Shown here piece by piece: positions 45,927 to 55,938 of a stretch of 63,590 bases of DNA (positions are counted from its first letter, which is position 1; every line of letters starts with the position of its first letter). This stretch comes from Sulfurimonas sp. SAG-AH-194-I05. GTDB lineage: Bacteria; Campylobacterota; Campylobacteria; Campylobacterales; Sulfurimonadaceae. The stretch spans positions 1 to 63,590 of the forward strand of contig NZ_JAEMVA010000008.1 of assembly GCF_029215955.1 (NCBI RefSeq), in the 5' to 3' direction. Both the position numbers and the translations under genes were made by a program. The notes under the pieces are model-generated. The model had not been told where the DNA came from. It did not search any database and worked only from the letters and a program-made list of their open reading frames with translations.

Positions 45927-48420
45927 CAATATTACAATTAATATTGATGGAAAAGAGATACAAACGCAAGAGGGTGAGTTTATTTTAAACGCTGCTCGCG
46001 CGAATGATATTTTTATTCCTGCAATATGTTATTTAACACGATGTAGTCCGACATTAGCATGTCGTATATGTCTTGTTGATGTTGATGGAAAACAGGCGTA
46101 TGCTTGTAATGCAAAGAGTAAAGACGGTATGACTATCTCTACTTCAACTGAGAACATTGAAGCTGAGAGACGTGCTATTATGGAAGTTTATGATGTGAAT
46201 CATCCTCTTCAATGTGGAGTTTGTGATCAATCAGGTGAGTGTGAACTTCAAAACTACACACTTGAGATGGGTGTTGATTCTCAATCGTTTGCTGTGAGAG
46301 ATGTTCCAAGAGACTCTCATGATTGGGGTCATCTTCATTATGATCCGGGTCTTTGTATTGTTTGTGAGCGTTGTGTTACTGCTTGTAAAGATATGATTGG
46401 TGATAATTCTTTAACTACTATTGCTCGTGGTGCTGAAGCACTGGATGCAACATATAAAGAAGAGATGCCAAAAGATGCGTATGCAATGTGGAATAAGCTG
46501 AACAAGTCTGTTATTGGTTTAACAAATGGAACTGATACGCTTGATTGTACTTCATGTGGAGAGTGTGCATCTGTTTGTCCAGTTGGCGCACTTGTTGATA
46601 CAGAGTTTATGTATAAGTCCAATGCGTGGGAGCTAAGTCAGGTTCCTGCTACATGTGGACATTGTTCTGCTGGTTGTCAGATTACTTACGATGTTAAACA
46701 TACAAGTATTGAGAATCCTGAAGATAAAATTTACCGTGTAATGAATGAATGGAACTATGTTTCACTTTGTGGTGCTGGTAGATATGGCTTTGATTATCAC
46801 AATGCGAATGTTGTTAAAGATGAAGTTGCTTTTAATAAAGCAATTGAAGCATTTAAAAAAGCTGATACAATTAAATTTACTTCAACTATTACAAATGAAG
46901 AAGCTTTGATTTTAGAAAAACTAAAAGCAAAATTTGGATATAAACTTGTAAATAATGAAGCAAAAGCTTTTCAAACATTTTTAGGAAACTATGCAACATT
47001 AAGTGGAACACGTCTTTATGGTAGTGATTTAAAAGAAGTTGCAAATAGTAGTTTTATTATTTCCTTAGGTACTGCACTTAAAAGTGATAATCCAAATGCA
47101 AGATACGCTTTTAACAACTCAGTAACTGTTAATAAAGGTGCGGGTATTTATTTTCACCCAGTAAATGATCCTATTATTGATGGTTTGCATAAAAATGTTT
47201 TAAGTATTGCGCATAAACCATTACAAGAAGAGGCTATTCTTTATTTAATTCTTGATTTATTTGGTGATAAAGAAGCTTTACCATCTGATATTGTTGATTA
47301 TTTAGCATCATTTCATTCTAAAAAAACAATAACTGTTACTGAGACTGTTAAAGAAAAAGTAATTACGATTGTTAAAGAGATGAAAGTGAATGAAGAAACA
47401 GGTGAAGAAGAAGAAGTTGAAGTAGAAAAATCTAAAATGGTTCCTAAAAAAGTTTCTAAAGATGTTGAAGTTGATGACAACGCATTACTCACTATGATTG
47501 GTGCTGAAGATAACTTTGATGAAACATTAACAAAACTACTTAAGAAAAAAGAAACGTTCTCATTGGTAGTTGGAGCAGATTTATACAACCATCCAAATGC
47601 TAAAAACTGTGCGAGACTTGTTGCCTTAGTTGAAAAATATTCTAAGTTTAAACTTGTGATGATTCCAACTTTAACAAACACGCTTGGTGTAGCACTTATA
47701 AATGATTTATCTTCAGATGAAGGTTCATACTCTATAGGCTATAACACAAAAGCTGACTTTACATTATCTGCTTTAGGTGATGGGAGCGAATGTGACCTTG
47801 ATATGCCAGCAATAAACCAACAAGAGGGGACACTTACTTCTATTAATAAAAGAGTGAATCCTACAAATGTTGCTATTTCTTATGGTGGTTATGTATTAAA
47901 TGATATTGCAAATGCTCTTGGGATTGATTCTGAAAATACTATCGACTATACAGCACAACTTCCAACATCAAAAGGTTTTAGAAAAGAAACTTTTGATTCA
48001 TTACCTGATTATTATACAAATGCAGGTGAAGAAATGCGTGGGTATGCGTTGAAAAACATGGGTAGAAAAGCATCAGCTGATGAAAGTGTGAAAAAAATAA
48101 ATGAAGCACTTTCATTAGGAGAGAACTTAATTTACCTTGCAAACCCAGTAAGACAGTTTAGTGATTTCACAGCAAAAACTACACAGCTTGATGAGCAAAG
48201 TGGTATTTATATGAGTGAAGAATACTTAGAAAATTCTGAATTCAATGCTGGTGATAGTGTAAAAGTAAAAAGTGAAAATGGTGAAATAACTGCAAATATT
48301 GTTAGTGATAATAAAATCACTGGAAGTATTGTACTTATTCCTTCATTTGATTCTAAATTAAACTCAGAGGTGTTGTTTAACGGGTACCGTTTTGCAAATG
48401 CTTCGATTGAAAAGGTGTAA
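45919..48420 (+). CDS. nuoG: NuoG, second copy with charged insert
   Basis: 833 residues, homologous to the preceding gene along its whole length: YLTRCSPTLACRICLVDVDG, HPLQCGVCDQSGEC, CIVCERCVTACKDM, CTSCGECASVCPVGAL and the N7-type CGHCSAGC ... LCGAG. Differences: an insert between the two ferredoxin-type motifs (about residues 175-210), and a strongly charged segment near 470-525 rich in Glu and Lys (NEETGEEEEVEVEKSKM), which copy 1 lacks. Both proteins keep all cluster ligands, so both may sit in the complex, one after another or as alternatives. Confidence 0.94.
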   Translation: MSNNITINIDGKEIQTQEGEFILNAARANDIFIPAICYLTRCSPTLACRICLVDVDGKQAYACNAKSKDGMTISTSTENIEAERRAIMEVYDVNHPLQCGVCDQSGECELQNYTLEMGVDSQSFAVRDVPRDSHDWGHLHYDPGLCIVCERCVTACKDMIGDNSLTTIARGAEALDATYKEEMPKDAYAMWNKLNKSVIGLTNGTDTLDCTSCGECASVCPVGALVDTEFMYKSNAWELSQVPATCGHCSAGCQITYDVKHTSIENPEDKIYRVMNEWNYVSLCGAGRYGFDYHNANVVKDEVAFNKAIEAFKKADTIKFTSTITNEEALILEKLKAKFGYKLVNNEAKAFQTFLGNYATLSGTRLYGSDLKEVANSSFIISLGTALKSDNPNARYAFNNSVTVNKGAGIYFHPVNDPIIDGLHKNVLSIAHKPLQEEAILYLILDLFGDKEALPSDIVDYLASFHSKKTITVTETVKEKVITIVKEMKVNEETGEEEEVEVEKSKMVPKKVSKDVEVDDNALLTMIGAEDNFDETLTKLLKKKETFSLVVGADLYNHPNAKNCARLVALVEKYSKFKLVMIPTLTNTLGVALINDLSSDEGSYSIGYNTKADFTLSALGDGSECDLDMPAINQQEGTLTSINKRVNPTNVAISYGGYVLNDIANALGIDSENTIDYTAQLPTSKGFRKETFDSLPDYYTNAGEEMRGYALKNMGRKASADESVKKINEALSLGENLIYLANPVRQFSDFTAKTTQLDEQSGIYMSEEYLENSEFNAGDSVKVKSENGEITANIVSDNKITGSIVLIPSFDSKLNSEVLFNGYRFANASIEKV

Positions 48421-48423
48421 TAT

Positions 48424-49416
48424 ATGGAAGTAGCATATTTAATTGAAACGGTTATAAAAGTCGTTGTAATTTTACTTATATTCTCAGCATTAGCAGGTAT
48501 TGGAACATACTTTGAGCGTAAGATTCTTGCATTTATGCAACGTCGTCTTGGTCCAATGAATGTAGGTCCTTACGGATTACTACAAGTTGCAGCAGATGGT
48601 ATAAAACTTTTTACGAAAGAAGATATTATTCCATCAGGCGTTGTAGCTCCAATCTTTAAAATAGCACCAGTCATTACGGCTTCAACTGCATTTATGGCAG
48701 CAGCTGCTATTCCATTTTTACCTCAGTTTGAGATATTTGGATACACAGTGCATCCAATAGTTGCAGATATTAATATTGGTATTTTATATATTCTTGGAAT
48801 CATGGGAGTAGGTCTTTATGGTCCACTTCTTGGGGGTATGGCTTCAGCTAATAAGTTCTCTTTACTTTCAGCTGCGCGTGGTGCTGCTGTGTTTATTTCG
48901 TATGAGGTAGTTACAGGTTTATCAATTTTAGCTCCTATTATGATGGTAGGTTCACTTTCTTTAATTGACTTTAATGAGTACCAACTCGAAAATGGTTGGA
49001 TAGTATTTAATCTTTATGGTGTTGGTTTTATAGCATTTATTTTATTTTGGATTGCTGCATTTGCTGAAACTGGTCGTACACCATTTCACCTTATTGCGAA
49101 TGATCACGAAATTATTGATGGTTTTGGTACTGAGTATTCTGGTATGCGATGGGGTCTTTTCTTCATTGGTGAATACGCAAACATGTTCTTTATCTCGTTT
49201 GTAATTCCACTTCTTTTTCTTGGTGGATATGGAGACGGTAGTATTTTAGGTGCTTTAGCATTACTAGGTAAAGTTGCATTTTTCTTTTTCTTCTTCTTAT
49301 GGGTACGAGCTGCTTGGCCAGATGTAAGACCGGATCAGTTAATGTGGTTATGTTGGAAAGTATTAATGCCAATAGCAGTTGTAAATATATTGCTTGCTGC
49401 AATAATAATGATATAA
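48424..49416 (+). CDS. nuoH: NuoH, quinone-channel membrane subunit
   Basis: 330 residues with eight predicted membrane helices. YFERKILAFMQRRLGPMNVG at the N-terminus and AETGRTPFHLIANDHEIIDG are characteristic, as is the C-terminal LWVRAAWPDVRPDQLMWLCWK. Links the quinone site to the proton channels. Confidence 0.97.
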   Translation: MEVAYLIETVIKVVVILLIFSALAGIGTYFERKILAFMQRRLGPMNVGPYGLLQVAADGIKLFTKEDIIPSGVVAPIFKIAPVITASTAFMAAAAIPFLPQFEIFGYTVHPIVADINIGILYILGIMGVGLYGPLLGGMASANKFSLLSAARGAAVFISYEVVTGLSILAPIMMVGSLSLIDFNEYQLENGWIVFNLYGVGFIAFILFWIAAFAETGRTPFHLIANDHEIIDGFGTEYSGMRWGLFFIGEYANMFFISFVIPLLFLGGYGDGSILGALALLGKVAFFFFFFLWVRAAWPDVRPDQLMWLCWKVLMPIAVVNILLAAIIMI

Positions 49417-49427
49417 GGAGTTAGTAG

Positions 49428-50042
49428 ATGAATACGCAAGCATTTAATGATAGAAATGTAAATGATAGCTACTATATGGTAGATATTGAAGAGTATCCTA
49501 CTGATGGTTGGGGTAGATTTAAACGTGTAATTAAAAGAACTTTTAGAGGCGAACTATTTGTTGGTCTTTGGGTAGTTCTAAGAGAGATGTTGAAGTTTAA
49601 TATTCATACAATTCAATATCCTTTAGAAAAAATGCCTATTGGTCCACGTTACCGTGCTGTTCATGAAATGAAGAGACTATGGGAATCTGATGCTGAGAGA
49701 TGTATTGGTTGTGGACTTTGTGAGAAAATTTGTATTTCTAACTGTATTAAAATGGATACAAAGATAGATGAAAATTCTCGTAAAGAGGTAAGTGAATATA
49801 CGATTAACTTAGGTCGTTGTATTTTCTGTGGTTATTGTGCAGAGGTATGTCCTGAGTTAGCGATTACACATGGTGGTGAGTATGAAAACGGAAGTGAACA
49901 AAGAGAACACTATATAGACTACAATGGAATGTTAACACCATTAGAGATGATGACTCAAGGGAAACAACAAGAGTTTGAAGGCTTTGGTGCTATTACACCA
50001 CATGAAGATGCGCGTATGAAAAAAACGCCATTAGCGTATTAA
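49428..50042 (+). CDS. nuoI: NuoI, two-[4Fe-4S] ferredoxin-type subunit
   Basis: 204 residues. Two 4Fe-4S motifs CIGCGLCEKICISNC and CIFCGYCAEVCP carry clusters N6a and N6b, linking NuoG to NuoB. The N-terminal 70 residues include the amphipathic helix that rests on the membrane. Confidence 0.96.
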   Translation: MNTQAFNDRNVNDSYYMVDIEEYPTDGWGRFKRVIKRTFRGELFVGLWVVLREMLKFNIHTIQYPLEKMPIGPRYRAVHEMKRLWESDAERCIGCGLCEKICISNCIKMDTKIDENSRKEVSEYTINLGRCIFCGYCAEVCPELAITHGGEYENGSEQREHYIDYNGMLTPLEMMTQGKQQEFEGFGAITPHEDARMKKTPLAY

Positions 50043-50053
50043 GGAGATTTGGA

Positions 50054-50617
50054 ATGTTTGAAGCTATAGCTTTTTATCTGTTTGCATTTTTGACGGCATT
50101 GATGTTTTTTATAACGGTAACTACATCACAAGCGCTACATGCATTAACTGCATTAGCAGCAGGAATGATATTTATATCGGCATTTTTCTTTATTTTAGGT
50201 GCTGACTTTTTAGGTGCGGTTCAAATCGTTGTTTATTCTGGTGCTGTTATGGCTCTTTATGCTTTTGGAATGATGTTTTTTGATACAACACGTGATGTGA
50301 AAGAAAAGCAAGGAAACAAGTATATTATTGCTGGTCTTAGTATAGTGTCTGCTATTTTAGTTGTACTTATTTTTGCAGCTCCAATGGTTACGGACAATAT
50401 TACAGCACTTTATCCAATGACTGAGGGTGTAGGAAATACCCAAGATGTTGGTATGGTTTTATTTACGAAGTATTTAGTTCCATTTGAAGTAGCAGCTGTT
50501 ATGCTTTTAGTTGCAATGGTAGCTGGTATTGTACTCGCTGGTAAAAAAATGGATGCTTCTTTAACTGAAATGAGTGAAGCTGAGATTGAAGAAATTAATA
50601 CAAGGGAACTTTCATGA
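50054..50617 (+). CDS. nuoJ: NuoJ, complex I membrane subunit
   Basis: 187 residues, five membrane helices. The pi-bulge helix segment FLGAVQIVVYSGAVMALYAFGMM is typical. Overlaps nuoK by 4 bp. Confidence 0.95.
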   Translation: MFEAIAFYLFAFLTALMFFITVTTSQALHALTALAAGMIFISAFFFILGADFLGAVQIVVYSGAVMALYAFGMMFFDTTRDVKEKQGNKYIIAGLSIVSAILVVLIFAAPMVTDNITALYPMTEGVGNTQDVGMVLFTKYLVPFEVAAVMLLVAMVAGIVLAGKKMDASLTEMSEAEIEEINTRELS

Positions 50618-50922
50618 TGGAAATTGGTCTTAATCACTACCTTGTTTTATCAACTATTCTTTTTGCAATAGGTTTGATAGGTGTAATGAAAAGAAGAAAT
50701 CTTCTTTTACTCTTTTTCGCAACAGAGATTTTACTTAACTCAGTAAATATTGCTTTCGCTGCGATTTCACATTACTATGGTGACTTAACAGGACAAATGT
50801 TTGCATTCTTCGTAATCGCAATCGCTGCATCTGAAGTTGCTGTTGGACTTGGTTTATTAATTGTTTGGCATAAACGTCACTCAAATATTGACCTCGATAC
50901 TATGTCAACGATGAAAGGATAA
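50614..50922 (+). CDS. nuoK: NuoK, complex I membrane subunit
   Basis: 102 residues, three membrane helices. Conserved Glu residues in LLFFATEILLNSVNIAF and AIAASEVAVGLGLLI are in place; they are the proton-path residues. ATG at 50614 overlaps the nuoJ stop; a second ATG directly follows. Confidence 0.96.
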   Translation: MMEIGLNHYLVLSTILFAIGLIGVMKRRNLLLLFFATEILLNSVNIAFAAISHYYGDLTGQMFAFFVIAIAASEVAVGLGLLIVWHKRHSNIDLDTMSTMKG

Positions 50923-50925
50923 TAG

Positions 50926-52851
50926 ATGGAAATATATTTATATGTTGCACTATTTGCACCCTTAGTAGGTTCGTTATTTGCTGCACTTTTTGGAGCATCT
51001 CCAAGAACTAAAATAGCTGGAATTGTCCCTAGTTTACTTTTAGGTGTGTCTTTTATAGCGAGTTCTGTTCTTTTAAAACACATTGTAAGCGGTGGTGACA
51101 TTGTACATGTGGAAATGATGACATGGATGGCTACTGGTGATTTATACATTCCTTTTGGGTTTGTAGTTGATCAAATCAGTGTTACTATGATGATGGTTGT
51201 TACTTTAGTTTCAACTATTGTTCATGTATATGCTATTGGTTATATGGATCACGACAAAGGGTTTAATAGATTTTTCTCTTACCTTTCTGCTTTCGTTTTC
51301 TCAATGATGATTCTTGTTATGAGTGATAACTTTGCAGGTCTTTTCATTGGTTGGGAAGGTGTTGGTCTTTGTTCTTGGTTACTAATCGGTTTTTGGTACC
51401 ATAAAGAATCGGCTACTTGGGCTGCAAATGAAGCGTTCATTATGAACCGTATTGCTGACCTTGGAATGCTTATTGGTATATTTTTAGTATTTTGGAATAC
51501 TGGAACATTACAATACGATGGTGCTTTTGCTGCAATGCAAAACCTTGACCAAGAAACACTTACATGGATAGGAATTTTCCTTTTCATAGGTGCTATGGGT
51601 AAATCAGCACAGTTTCCATTACACACATGGTTAGCAGATGCGATGGAAGGTCCTACTCCTGTTTCAGCACTAATTCATGCGGCTACAATGGTAACAGCAG
51701 GTGTTTATTTAGTTGTACGTTCAAATGAGTTATATGCTCTTATTCCACATGTTGGATTATTTATTGCCTCTCTTGGTGCTTTTGTTGCGATTTTTGCGGC
51801 ATCTATGGCACTTGTGAATCGTGATATTAAAAGAGTTATTGCATACTCTACACTTTCTCAGCTTGGGTATATGTTTGCTGCTGCTGGTCTTGGTGCTTAC
51901 TGGGTTGCATTATTTCATTTAATGGCGCATGCATTCTTTAAGGCACTTTTATTTCTTGGTGCTGGTAATGTTATGCACGCAATGAACAGCGAACTCGATC
52001 CATTTAAAATGGGTGGACTTGGTAAGACTATGAAAGTAAGTATGATTATGATGACATTAGCATCAGTTGCACTTGCTGGAATCTTTCCACTTGCAGGTTT
52101 CTTCTCAAAAGATTTAATTCTTGAAGTTGCTTTTGTTGATCATCACTTTATTATTTATACTGTACTTCTTTTAACTGCTGGTTTAACTGCATTTTATTCA
52201 TTTAGAATTATTGCGCTTATTTTCCATGGGGAAGACAGACATACAGCACTAGGTTTTCATCCACATGAAGCATATAAATTTATGCTAGTTGCAATGAGTC
52301 CACTTTTAATTCTCGCAATTATTGCTGGTTTTACAATGAAGATGCCTTATTTTGAAATGGTTACACAGTTACTTCCAGCTACTGAGTACCATGTTCATTC
52401 GGCTACAACATACTGGATTATGACAATCGGTACGCAATTATTTGTAATTCTTGCAATATTTTTTGCATATAGAAAATATATGTCTAAAGATATTAGAGTT
52501 CCTGATGGAACAAGTAGAATGGAAAATAACTTTTTCTATAAGCTTTTAATTAATCAGTATTATATTCCTCATTTTTATGAAGAGTATTTAGTAAAACCAT
52601 ACAGAGAGTTGTCAACAATTTTCTTCAAACAAATTGATCAAAAAATTGTAGATGCAACTGTTGATGGTATAGCAAATGTTTTACTAGCAACTGGAGAATC
52701 TACAAGAGTAGTACAAAGTGGTAACCTCTCTACTATGCTTAAATGGATGGTAGCTGGTATGGTTGCACTGTTATCGTTAGCTGTAGTTTTTGGACTTGCA
52801 GTAAAATACCTAGATGAAATACAAGCTATTTTATCTGGTTTAGGAGTTTAA
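50926..52851 (+). CDS. nuoL: NuoL, antiporter-like subunit
   Basis: 641 residues with about 16 membrane helices. FIGWEGVGLCSWLLIGFWYH, PLHTWLADAMEGPTPVSALI with the catalytic Lys in IGAMGKSAQ, and the helix that ties NuoL along the membrane arm (C-terminal 120 residues) can be seen. Confidence 0.97.
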   Translation: MEIYLYVALFAPLVGSLFAALFGASPRTKIAGIVPSLLLGVSFIASSVLLKHIVSGGDIVHVEMMTWMATGDLYIPFGFVVDQISVTMMMVVTLVSTIVHVYAIGYMDHDKGFNRFFSYLSAFVFSMMILVMSDNFAGLFIGWEGVGLCSWLLIGFWYHKESATWAANEAFIMNRIADLGMLIGIFLVFWNTGTLQYDGAFAAMQNLDQETLTWIGIFLFIGAMGKSAQFPLHTWLADAMEGPTPVSALIHAATMVTAGVYLVVRSNELYALIPHVGLFIASLGAFVAIFAASMALVNRDIKRVIAYSTLSQLGYMFAAAGLGAYWVALFHLMAHAFFKALLFLGAGNVMHAMNSELDPFKMGGLGKTMKVSMIMMTLASVALAGIFPLAGFFSKDLILEVAFVDHHFIIYTVLLLTAGLTAFYSFRIIALIFHGEDRHTALGFHPHEAYKFMLVAMSPLLILAIIAGFTMKMPYFEMVTQLLPATEYHVHSATTYWIMTIGTQLFVILAIFFAYRKYMSKDIRVPDGTSRMENNFFYKLLINQYYIPHFYEEYLVKPYRELSTIFFKQIDQKIVDATVDGIANVLLATGESTRVVQSGNLSTMLKWMVAGMVALLSLAVVFGLAVKYLDEIQAILSGLGV

Positions 52852-52854
52852 TAG

Positions 52855-54402
52855 ATGTTAGATAATATTTTATCGATTTTAATTTTCTTCCCAGCACTTG
52901 CCGGTGTTTTAGGATTTATGATACACAAAGATAGCATGCGTGCGTATGGTGTAGCAGTAGCAACAATAGAGTTTGGTTTAGCTTTATGGTTATGGTACGC
53001 ATTTGATAACACTGTAGCTGGTATGCAGTTTATAGAACAAGTTGCGTTAATTCCAACTTTTGGTATTAATTATATTATTGGTGTGGATGGAATATCTCTT
53101 TTCATTATTGTTTTAGCAGCATTCTTTACACTTATCGGTATTGCTTCATTAACAGATACTAAGAATGTAAAAAACATGATTATCACTCTTTTAATGCTTC
53201 AAATGACTATGGTTGGTGTTTTTGTTGCTCTTGATGCGATTATATTTTACATTTTCTGGGAACTTTCTTTAGTGCCGATGTTATATATCATCGGTGCATG
53301 GGGTGGACCTTTAAGAATTTACGCTTCAGTTAAGTTCTTTTTATACACATTTGCTGGTTCATTAGTCATGTTAGTTGGTATGTTATTTATGGCATATTTT
53401 TACTACCAAGCAACAGGTGTTTGGAGTTTTGCTATTCTTGATTGGTACAGACTTATACTTCCTGAGAATTTTCAACTTTGGTTATTTGCAGCTTTCTTTG
53501 TTGGTTTTGCTATTAAAGTTCCTATGTTTCCATTTCATACATGGTTACCGTATGCACATGGTCAAGCACCAACTATTGGTTCTGTAATACTTGCAGCGAT
53601 ACTCCTTAAAATGGGTACATATGCGTTTATTCGTTTTTCATTACCTTTATTTCCAGATGCGGCAACATTTTTTATGTTTCCAATTGCGATACTTGCGATT
53701 ATTATGATTGTTTATACGGCTATGGTTGCATATGCACAAGAAGATGTTAAACAAGTTGTTGCGTACTCTTCTGTTTCTCATATGGGTGTTATTATTCTTG
53801 GTACTTTTGCTTTAAACGTTGAAGGAATCACAGGTTCAATCTTTTTAATGATTGCCCATGGTGTCGTTTCAGGTGCTCTGTTCTTACTTGTTGGAGTCAT
53901 TTATGATAGACGACATACTAAAATGATGAGTGAATTTGGTGGTCTTGCACATGTTATGCCAAGATATGCAACTATCTTTGGTTTAATGATGATGGCTTCT
54001 GTTGGTATGCCACTTACAATTAACTTTGTTGGTGAGTTCCTTTCATTACTTGGATTCTATCAACAATCACATATTCTAACGTTACTTGCAGGTATTGCAA
54101 TTATCGTTGGTGCAATTTATATGCTAGCAGCGTACAAAAAAATGTTCTTTGGTGAACTTACAAATGAGAAAAATAGAAACTTACCAGATGTAAGTAAAAG
54201 AGAGTTAGTCGCTTTAATTCCATTGTCTATAATCACTATATGGTTAGGGATCTATCCTAAACCAATTTTAGACCCTATTAATAACTCTGTAGAGTCTATC
54301 GTTCAACTTATGCACGATAAATCTACAAGCGAAGAAGCAAAGAAAAGAATTCCTAATCTCGCACGCGAAGCAGGCTTAGTTACTTCACAGGAGGCACACT
54401 AA
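52855..54402 (+). CDS. nuoM: NuoM, antiporter-like subunit
   Basis: 515 residues. FYIFWELSLVPMLYIIGAWG carries the conserved Glu; VGFAIKVPMFPFHTWLPYAH carries the Lys. One of three Mrp-type proton channels of complex I. Its stop overlaps the nuoN start. Confidence 0.97.
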   Translation: MLDNILSILIFFPALAGVLGFMIHKDSMRAYGVAVATIEFGLALWLWYAFDNTVAGMQFIEQVALIPTFGINYIIGVDGISLFIIVLAAFFTLIGIASLTDTKNVKNMIITLLMLQMTMVGVFVALDAIIFYIFWELSLVPMLYIIGAWGGPLRIYASVKFFLYTFAGSLVMLVGMLFMAYFYYQATGVWSFAILDWYRLILPENFQLWLFAAFFVGFAIKVPMFPFHTWLPYAHGQAPTIGSVILAAILLKMGTYAFIRFSLPLFPDAATFFMFPIAILAIIMIVYTAMVAYAQEDVKQVVAYSSVSHMGVIILGTFALNVEGITGSIFLMIAHGVVSGALFLLVGVIYDRRHTKMMSEFGGLAHVMPRYATIFGLMMMASVGMPLTINFVGEFLSLLGFYQQSHILTLLAGIAIIVGAIYMLAAYKKMFFGELTNEKNRNLPDVSKRELVALIPLSIITIWLGIYPKPILDPINNSVESIVQLMHDKSTSEEAKKRIPNLAREAGLVTSQEAH

Positions 54403-55910
54403 TGTTAGAGCCAGTAAATATTTCTTTAGAGTCACTTAATATAGTGACGCTTTATCCAATGTTAATTCCAGTAATTGGAGCACTTTTAATTCTTTGTATC
54501 GATATTTTTAAAGGTGGACTCGACAGAACATTATATGTAGCAATTACTCTTTTAGTGTTGTTTATTGATTTTCAAACATTGTTATCTGCATCAAATGTAT
54601 TTGCAACTGAAGGTACAGTAGTTGGTGTCTTTGATATGATGCTTATTGACGGACTTGCGATTATTTCGCAGTTTATTATTGTTGGTGCTTCAATGTTTTT
54701 CATTCCATTAGCATTATCTAAAAAGCAATTCCATGAGTCTTCGTACCCAGAATTTTTTGCAATGTTCCTTTTCACAATCGCTGGTTTACAGTTTATGGTT
54801 GCGACAGATTCATTGATTTTAATTTTTGTTGGTTTAGAGACTTCTTCTTTAGCTGTATACACGATGATTGCTATGCATAACCGTGACAAATCATTTGAAG
54901 CTGCTGTTAAGTACTTTACTATGGGTGCCCTTGCAGCTGGTTTTTACTCGTTTGGTGCGATGGTGTTTTATGCACTTACAGGTTCAGTTGAAATCAACCA
55001 AATTGCAACAGTTTTAGCGGCAAATGGTTATGCTGATATGGGTTATGTTCTTGTTGGAACTGTATTTATGTTAGCGGCACTTGGATTTAAAGTTGGATTA
55101 GTACCATTTCACACATGGGCTCCTGATGTTTATGAAGGTTCATCTGCTGCAATGGCAGGTTTTCTTTCTATTGTTCCAAAAATTGCGATTTTCGTAGTTG
55201 CAATGCGTCTTTTTGAGTTCTTAATTCATAGCGGTGTTATTTGGTTAGAGATTGTTCTTTACATTGTTGTTGTTAGTACAATGACTATGGGTAATATTTG
55301 GGCCTTAGTTCAAAGTGACGTGAAGAGAATGCTTGCATACTCTTCAATCTCACATGCTGGGTTTGTAATGGCTGCTATCTTAATAGGGACTACACAGTCG
55401 AACTCTGCATTATTCCTTTACTGGATTCTTTTTGCATTTACAAACCTTGGTGCTTTTTCAATGTTGTGGATTTCTCGTCAAAAAGAACTTCCACATGGGC
55501 AAACTTCAGACCATAGTTATGAAAAATTCTCAGGAATGATTCAAACATCTCCAATTACTGCACTTGTTATGGGTCTGTTTATGTTAAGTCTTGCAGGGTT
55601 ACCTCCATTTGCATTATTTTGGGGTAAACTTTATATTATGAGTTCTGCTGTAACTTCTGGTTATACAGTGTTAGCATTAGTAATGGCGTTAAATTCAGCG
55701 ATAGCTGGATACTATTACCTAAAACTAATTGTTTATATGTTTATGAAAGATCCAGTTGATGGCGCTACAGGTGCAAGTTTTTCTTCAAATGCTTCCTTAG
55801 CATTAAAAGCAATTATTGGTTTTGCAGTTATTGGTACTATCTTTGCTATAATTGCTATAAATCCTTTACTGGAATTTATTTCAGCATTTGTATATAACAG
55901 TGGGTATTAA
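54402..55910 (+). CDS. nuoN: NuoN, antiporter-like subunit
   Basis: 502 residues with about 14 membrane helices. IFVGLETSSLAVYTMIAMHN and FKVGLVPFHTWAPDVYEGS are the NuoN forms of the channel motifs. Last gene of the nuo operon; pflA follows after 28 bp. Confidence 0.97.
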   Translation: MLEPVNISLESLNIVTLYPMLIPVIGALLILCIDIFKGGLDRTLYVAITLLVLFIDFQTLLSASNVFATEGTVVGVFDMMLIDGLAIISQFIIVGASMFFIPLALSKKQFHESSYPEFFAMFLFTIAGLQFMVATDSLILIFVGLETSSLAVYTMIAMHNRDKSFEAAVKYFTMGALAAGFYSFGAMVFYALTGSVEINQIATVLAANGYADMGYVLVGTVFMLAALGFKVGLVPFHTWAPDVYEGSSAAMAGFLSIVPKIAIFVVAMRLFEFLIHSGVIWLEIVLYIVVVSTMTMGNIWALVQSDVKRMLAYSSISHAGFVMAAILIGTTQSNSALFLYWILFAFTNLGAFSMLWISRQKELPHGQTSDHSYEKFSGMIQTSPITALVMGLFMLSLAGLPPFALFWGKLYIMSSAVTSGYTVLALVMALNSAIAGYYYLKLIVYMFMKDPVDGATGASFSSNASLALKAIIGFAVIGTIFAIIAINPLLEFISAFVYNSGY

Positions 55911-55938
55911 AACCTAATTTAAAATCGGAGAAGAGAAC

